Positions 60,268 to 64,000 of a stretch of 64,000 bases of DNA are shown in pieces. Location: NCBI GenBank assembly GCA_023435025.1, contig JAEYSE010000039.1, positions 1 to 64,000 on the forward strand. Reading direction: 5' to 3'. The stretch's first letter is position 1; every line of letters begins with the position of its first letter. The notes beneath the pieces were generated by a model, which saw only the letters and a list, made by a program, of their open reading frames with translations, ran no database searches and was not told where the DNA came from. Origin of the DNA: Bacillota bacterium. GTDB taxonomy: Bacteria; Bacillota; Clostridia; Christensenellales; CAG-138. The position numbers and the translations under genes were made by a program.

Positions 60268-62322
60268 TTAGACTTTTCTTCGTTTCATCGCAGCCACAGC
60301 CCCGCAAAGTGCTGCTAGAGCAAGCACCGCAAAGCCTGCCGATGTTCTCTCGTCACCCGTCTTGGGTGGATTGGCTATTACTGTATCAGGGACCGTTATA
60401 CCGGATTGAAATATCGCGAAGGACGAAAGGCTGGTTACAGTAAACATGGCTTCCCCATCCGTCACCGTGGTGGTGTAGGTTTTCAAGACGCCATTTGCAC
60501 AATGTAAGATCGTCACCGTTTCCCCGTTGTAGCCGATTGGCAGGGGGATGGTGATGGTGAGCGAGCCAGTGAAGCCACGGGAAAGGGAAATGTCCTGTCC
60601 AACCAGCAGCACAAGGCCGCCGCCGTCCATGCGCGTGCGGATGGCTTCACAGGCGGGGTCATCCCCTAGCGTCATATCCCGTACCGCAAGGGTCGCACGC
60701 CTGTGGATTCTCCCGGATACACGAATTCCTGTTGCACTATCGTGAAGCGTACGGAGAATGTACGCCGGGTCCGGATCGCCGGTGTCGTAAGACGTGACCG
60801 TCAGCGTAAAGTCCAGCTTGGCGTCGGGGCTTGTGCCGTTGCCGGCGGTAAGTGTAACCACATAGCTTCCTCCCGCGAGACCGTCTGGAATATTGAGCTT
60901 TTGGTTCACAGTATCCCATATAAACCGTGAGTCGGATGGCCTTACCATTATGGGGGTTGTGCCCGTTAGCGTGTATACGTCGGTTGAAGCCGCAGCGTAG
61001 CCCTCAGCCAGCGTCATGCTTGTGGGGCCTGTGATCGTGGGGGCTGACGGTTCCTGTACATTCAGTGTAAAGTACATGGGCTGACTAGCCTCGTTGGAGT
61101 TCTTCTCGTTATCCTTCTGTGCCCAGACATATAGGGTGTAACTGCCGCCCTGCGTAAGTTTTGCACTGGCAACGCTCACATTGGTTGCATTACCTGCACA
61201 GTAACCTACAATTCCGCCGCCAGATCTATCCACAATTTTATATGCCAGCTTTTCCGCACCGCCGCTAATCGTACCGGTTAGTGCAAGGGTGCCCATAGGG
61301 GCTATCGTCAGAGTTTCACCGCTGCCGGTCAATGGTGCGCCCCCCGGCGCATTCAGACTGTCTAGTTTTATGCTATCGTTCAAGATCGTCAATTTATAGT
61401 TTTTGGCGCCGTCGCCTGCGGCGGTGTAATTGGGATCAGCGGCTATCGTTCCCATACCGTCGCCACCTGAAGATACGATTTCAGACGCGAATATAACAGA
61501 TGACGGATTTAATTTGAAAACTGGGCGAACACCAAAAGCAGAGACCACGTTGCTTCCATCGATATTACCAGAGAAGTCAACGATGAGTGCAGAATTCGCT
61601 CCATACATATCAGCCCTGGAGTCAGCTGAGCGCAGCCGCCAGGATACGCCAGTGCCGTTCTTCAGTGTGGCGGTGTTATCCGACATTCCCCCCCCGCTTA
61701 TGTCGTTACCGGCCGTCCAATGGACCTTCCCGTCATAATGACGCCCCCAAGGCAGATATACCTTATCGTTTGTTGTAAGGGGGAATGGATCAATCTGATA
61801 AGAGAGCGCTCCTGTAAGTTCCGCTCCAGTATTAAAATCATACATCCCCGTTACAACCTGCGTAGTGGCCATCGCGGCCTGTTCCCCCACCGTAAAGCTG
61901 TTCATAAATTCACCAGTAAGGAAGTTGTGTATGATGGATCGGTTGTATGCGTTAGCGCCAGAATACCCTGTGCTAAAATAGAATTGTCTGGTGTCCAGTA
62001 CATACTTACTAAGCAACGCTACATTACCGTCTGCTCCTTCCTCTCCCATCGCGTTCCACAGAATGGGGGCAGCACGGCCTTCTCTGCCCGTCACCAAGTC
62101 ACCCTTATTGTCGTTGTTATTTTGAACGCTTGTGGCGTGGTCGTATGTGCCGTAGTAAATACCATTGCCCGTAAGCGCATCAAAGTCTATACCGTCGTTA
62201 GTAGCACCCGGTGTACCTGCCGCATACGCCGATGTGACCTGCAGCGCACCTCCCAGCCCTGTAGTTGCCAGTACTGCCGCCAATAACAGGGACAGAATTT
62301 TTTTGCAAGCTCTCTCTATCAT
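60268..62322 (-). CDS. Cell-surface protein A: DUF6273-like, Ig, PPKTG anchor
   Basis: The 684-residue protein has a signal peptide (ILSLLLAAVLATTGLGGALQ). Residues ~45-275 resemble DUF6273 (GNGIYYGTYDH.., GRAAPILWNAM.., DTRQFYFSTGYSG.., WRLRSADSR.., FGVRPVFKLNP). Ig-like domains follow (PTSMTLAEGYAAASTD..TLTAGNGTSP), then a ~130-residue module shared with protein B (IRVSGRIHRRATLAVRDMTL.., GYNGETVTILHCANGVL) and NPPKTGD, a hydrophobic helix and MKRRKV. ATG is preceded by GGAGGAA. It lies downstream of the decayed receiver copy. Confidence 0.85.
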   Translation of the reverse strand: MIERACKKILSLLLAAVLATTGLGGALQVTSAYAAGTPGATNDGIDFDALTGNGIYYGTYDHATSVQNNNDNKGDLVTGREGRAAPILWNAMGEEGADGNVALLSKYVLDTRQFYFSTGYSGANAYNRSIIHNFLTGEFMNSFTVGEQAAMATTQVVTGMYDFNTGAELTGALSYQIDPFPLTTNDKVYLPWGRHYDGKVHWTAGNDISGGGMSDNTATLKNGTGVSWRLRSADSRADMYGANSALIVDFSGNIDGSNVVSAFGVRPVFKLNPSSVIFASEIVSSGGDGMGTIAADPNYTAAGDGAKNYKLTILNDSIKLDSLNAPGGAPLTGSGETLTIAPMGTLALTGTISGGAEKLAYKIVDRSGGGIVGYCAGNATNVSVASAKLTQGGSYTLYVWAQKDNEKNSNEASQPMYFTLNVQEPSAPTITGPTSMTLAEGYAAASTDVYTLTGTTPIMVRPSDSRFIWDTVNQKLNIPDGLAGGSYVVTLTAGNGTSPDAKLDFTLTVTSYDTGDPDPAYILRTLHDSATGIRVSGRIHRRATLAVRDMTLGDDPACEAIRTRMDGGGLVLLVGQDISLSRGFTGSLTITIPLPIGYNGETVTILHCANGVLKTYTTTVTDGEAMFTVTSLSSFAIFQSGITVPDTVIANPPKTGDERTSAGFAVLALAALCGAVAAMKRRKV

Positions 62323-62574
62323 TGATTGGTTTCCTCCCCGCTCGATTTTCAGAATGGTTACGATATTACTCTGATCCTTAGTTTTAAGACGCCGGCATCC
62401 ATGGCTGTGATTATTCTTCGTAGTCAGTACAACTGCTTCCGTCCACGAGCTTATCCAAGATGTATTTATTTCGTAAACTGCTATCTTGCGGTAGCTGGCG
62501 AGGGCAGATTTCTCCTTGTAGAAATTTTAATTCCTACGCTCTCAGCCGGGGCCGTAACGAATTGAGCTTAAAGC

Positions 62575-62812
62575 CCACATATGCGCAAGCATTTTTTCCG
62601 CAAGCTCCGAACCGTTAAATGCGGCATAGAAAGATCAAAAAGGGCCGCGCCCGGTTTCAAATCGGCCAATTCTTCCAGCGCTTTCAACGGGCTTGTAATT
62701 TCGCCCACAATTCCATGCCTTCCTGTTTTTTAAGTAGATCGTACAGGCTGTCAAGGCGAGGTTTCTCATCATCTACCTTCATGATGCGAAAAAAAACAGC
62801 CTGCTTTGCCAC
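62575..62812 (-). pseudogene. Decayed second copy of the receiver-domain gene
   Basis: On the minus strand from GTG at 62812 the sequence reads ..RIMKVDDEKPRLDSLYDLLKKQEGMEL, matching the receiver at 59737 (VFVVDDEKPCLDELVYLLEKQEGMEI). It then shifts frame and continues VGEITSPLKALEELADLKPGAALFDLSMPHL, shifts again, and ends near 62580 with ..GSELAEKMLAHM. The conserved phospho-Asp (FD) is still visible. At least two frameshifts and loss of the last ~40 residues make it non-functional. Its upstream flank matches that of the intact copy. Confidence 0.85.
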
Positions 62813-62884
62813 TTTGCAACCATCCTAGCACAGGATAATCACAAAATCTCACAAGGATCATCCGTGTTTTTCGCCTTGCAGGCA

Positions 62885-62930
62885 TAAAAAAACCGCCTTG
62901 GAAAGGCGTATTCCATTCCCAAAGCGGCTT
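62885..62930 (-). terminator. Terminator of the receiver-BTAD gene
   Basis: Minus-strand AGCCGCTTTGG / CCAAGGCGGTT stem followed by a run of seven T. The same hairpin is repeated at 60171-60213. Confidence 0.75.
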
Positions 62931-62943
62931 TTCTCGTTGCATT

Positions 62944-64000
62944 TTAGCGTTTTAATCGCTCATAGTGTTCGCGGTAATGGGCTGCAGGCTTCAGGTGCAG
63001 TTCCGTTTTCAGAATGCGGACATATTGCTCATATCGCATCAGATAAATTGCGCGGTCGCCGGATTGCATGGCCAGATCAAGCAAAAGGGTATGCCCCTCC
63101 CCACACAGCGCGTTGCGCCGCACCAATTCCGTAAGAACGCGTTCCGCTTCCTCAAGGCGGCCCGCCGCAATCAAAACGTTGCCAAGTCCCAGCGCAATGC
63201 GCTCGTATTCCGTCTCCACTTCATCGGTATTTTCGCAGATCCAGTCAAAACTTTCCTTCTCAAGATATGGCCTCCGGCAGAGGGCAAGCATACGTTCCGC
63301 TTCCGAAGCGTTCCATTCGGTAATAACGGCATTTTCCCGGACAAAGCGCATAAAGTCGGCAAAATCGCATACGCCCGGCACCATGATGAGCGCATTGTCC
63401 TCCGTCAGCCGGATAAATTTGCGCTCCGGGTCGAGCGTATCCAAAAGGCTTTTGAGCCGGTAAACCGTCATATACAGGTTGTGGACGGTATTTTTGTCAT
63501 CCTTTCCACCAAACAGCGCGCAAAGAAGGTCCTCCCTGGAAGCGGGGGAACCGTTCCGCCCGATCAGGTAAAGCAACAGTTCCCGAACCCTGCGGGTGCC
63601 CCATTTAATCTCTATATCGCAGGCGATTTCAAATGTACCGAAACAGCGGAGGGTAAGCGCACATTTCGCATGTCCTTCCGGGTGCAGCAATACGTACAGC
63701 CTGCGTAAATGGGCGATACAATCATCCAGCTTTGCCTGCCGAACGGGCTTTAATAAAAAATCCAACGGGTGCGCCTTATAAGCGTCCAACGCATATTGGG
63801 CATGTGCCGTAACAAATATGATTATGACGCCTGGGCATCGCTGCTGGATAGAAAGCGCCAGCTCCAACCCGTCGAGCTTGGGCATGTCGATATCCAGAAA
63901 CACCACGTCGGGCGGCCGCTGCGCGATGAGGCCAAGCGCATTTAGAGGGTCGGTATCCGTGCCCGCAATCTCCACATCGGAATACTGTTTGAGCAGCCAG
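62944..64000 (-). CDS. Response regulator with BTAD-type (SARP-like) output, 5' partial
   Basis: The frame is open to the right window edge (..WLLKQYSDVEIAG upstream of the GTG at 63975), so the start is outside. Visible: most of a receiver domain with phospho-Asp in VVFLDIDMPKLDGLEL, T in IIFVTAHAQ, K in FLLKPVRQA; a winged-helix segment (LTLRCFGTFEIACDIEIKWGTRRVRELLLYLIGRNGSPASREDLL); and a BTAD/TPR-like C-terminal domain (EYERIALGLGNVLIAAGRLEEAERVL..). It activates target genes after phosphorylation and probably controls the downstream surface proteins. Confidence 0.88.
   Translation of the reverse strand, partial: WLLKQYSDVEIAGTDTDPLNALGLIAQRPPDVVFLDIDMPKLDGLELALSIQQRCPGVIIIFVTAHAQYALDAYKAHPLDFLLKPVRQAKLDDCIAHLRRLYVLLHPEGHAKCALTLRCFGTFEIACDIEIKWGTRRVRELLLYLIGRNGSPASREDLLCALFGGKDDKNTVHNLYMTVYRLKSLLDTLDPERKFIRLTEDNALIMVPGVCDFADFMRFVRENAVITEWNASEAERMLALCRRPYLEKESFDWICENTDEVETEYERIALGLGNVLIAAGRLEEAERVLTELVRRNALCGEGHTLLLDLAMQSGDRAIYLMRYEQYVRILKTELHLKPAAHYREHYERLKR

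Larger units (their letters stand above)
59866..62930 (-). repeat. Duplicated block: receiver gene plus terminator (two copies)
   Basis: The stretch ~59866-60213 and the stretch ~62590-62930 align over the receiver 5' coding part, ATCACAAAATCTCACAA and the terminator. Each copy is followed, in the direction of transcription, by a PPKTG surface protein gene, so the unit duplicated is probably receiver plus anchored protein. Confidence 0.75.

Overview
The window looks like a chromosomal segment of a spore-forming member of the Firmicutes, probably class Clostridia. The signs are a spoVT gene, strong AGGAGG-type ribosome binding sites, frequent TTG starts, sigma-A-like promoters, a Tad pilus locus without a secretin, two surface proteins ending in a PPKTG-membrane-RK sorting tail, a 2-oxoacid:acceptor oxidoreductase and small MarR/HxlR/TetR regulators. 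No rRNA, tRNA, CRISPR array, transposase or phage gene was seen. The taxonomic call is inference.

Layout. 1-1.4 kb: 3' end of a Big2-repeat surface protein cut by the window edge. 1.6-4.7 kb: DUF362/ferredoxin protein and a MarR-MATE efflux operon. 5.0-13.5 kb: a complete Gram-positive tad/flp pilus operon (prepilin peptidase, Flp pilin, TadE, TadG-like, CpaB, TadZ, TadA, TadB, TadC and a coiled-coil protein), preceded by a small membrane protein and a DUF192 protein. 14.7-22.7 kb: mixed metabolic genes (PlsC-like acyltransferase with zinc ribbon, SDR, flavodoxin-like protein, bacterial staygreen homologue, flavin reductase, ureidoglycine aminohydrolase, DUF3887-like lipoprotein, ABC exporter). 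22.9-31.0 kb: an arabinose-polymer locus (secreted CE1-like esterase; GH51 arabinofuranosidase, sugar-binding lipoprotein, two permeases and an ArsR-type regulator). 31.9-42.8 kb: SpoVT, acetyltransferases, methyltransferases, M20 peptidase, a two-gene LigD (ligase and polymerase) convergent with Ku (non-homologous end joining), DUF2500 protein, aldehyde dehydrogenase. 42.9-47.4 kb: MarR-MFS pair (MFS frameshifted) and KorAB oxidoreductase. 47.4-53.3 kb: copper homeostasis (copA, an unknown lipoprotein, frameshifted copZ, divergent HxlR regulator, and an HMA-SafE-cupredoxin fusion). 53.4-57.1 kb: a TetR-controlled operon with ApbE, an FMN-binding membrane protein, an ICMT-like membrane protein and two flavodoxins, which reads as an extracytoplasmic flavin redox module. 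57.2-64 kb: a tandemly duplicated unit of receiver-domain regulator plus PPKTG-anchored surface protein, with one receiver copy decayed, and an upstream receiver-BTAD regulator cut by the window edge.

Most interesting: the flavinylation operon with its 31-bp perfect operator; the three-part copper membrane fusion; the duplicated regulator/surface-protein unit with a pseudogene; the tad operon promoter region with 22-bp-phased repeats; and three frameshifted genes within about 11 kb (MFS, copZ, flavodoxin), which are either real decay or base-calling errors.
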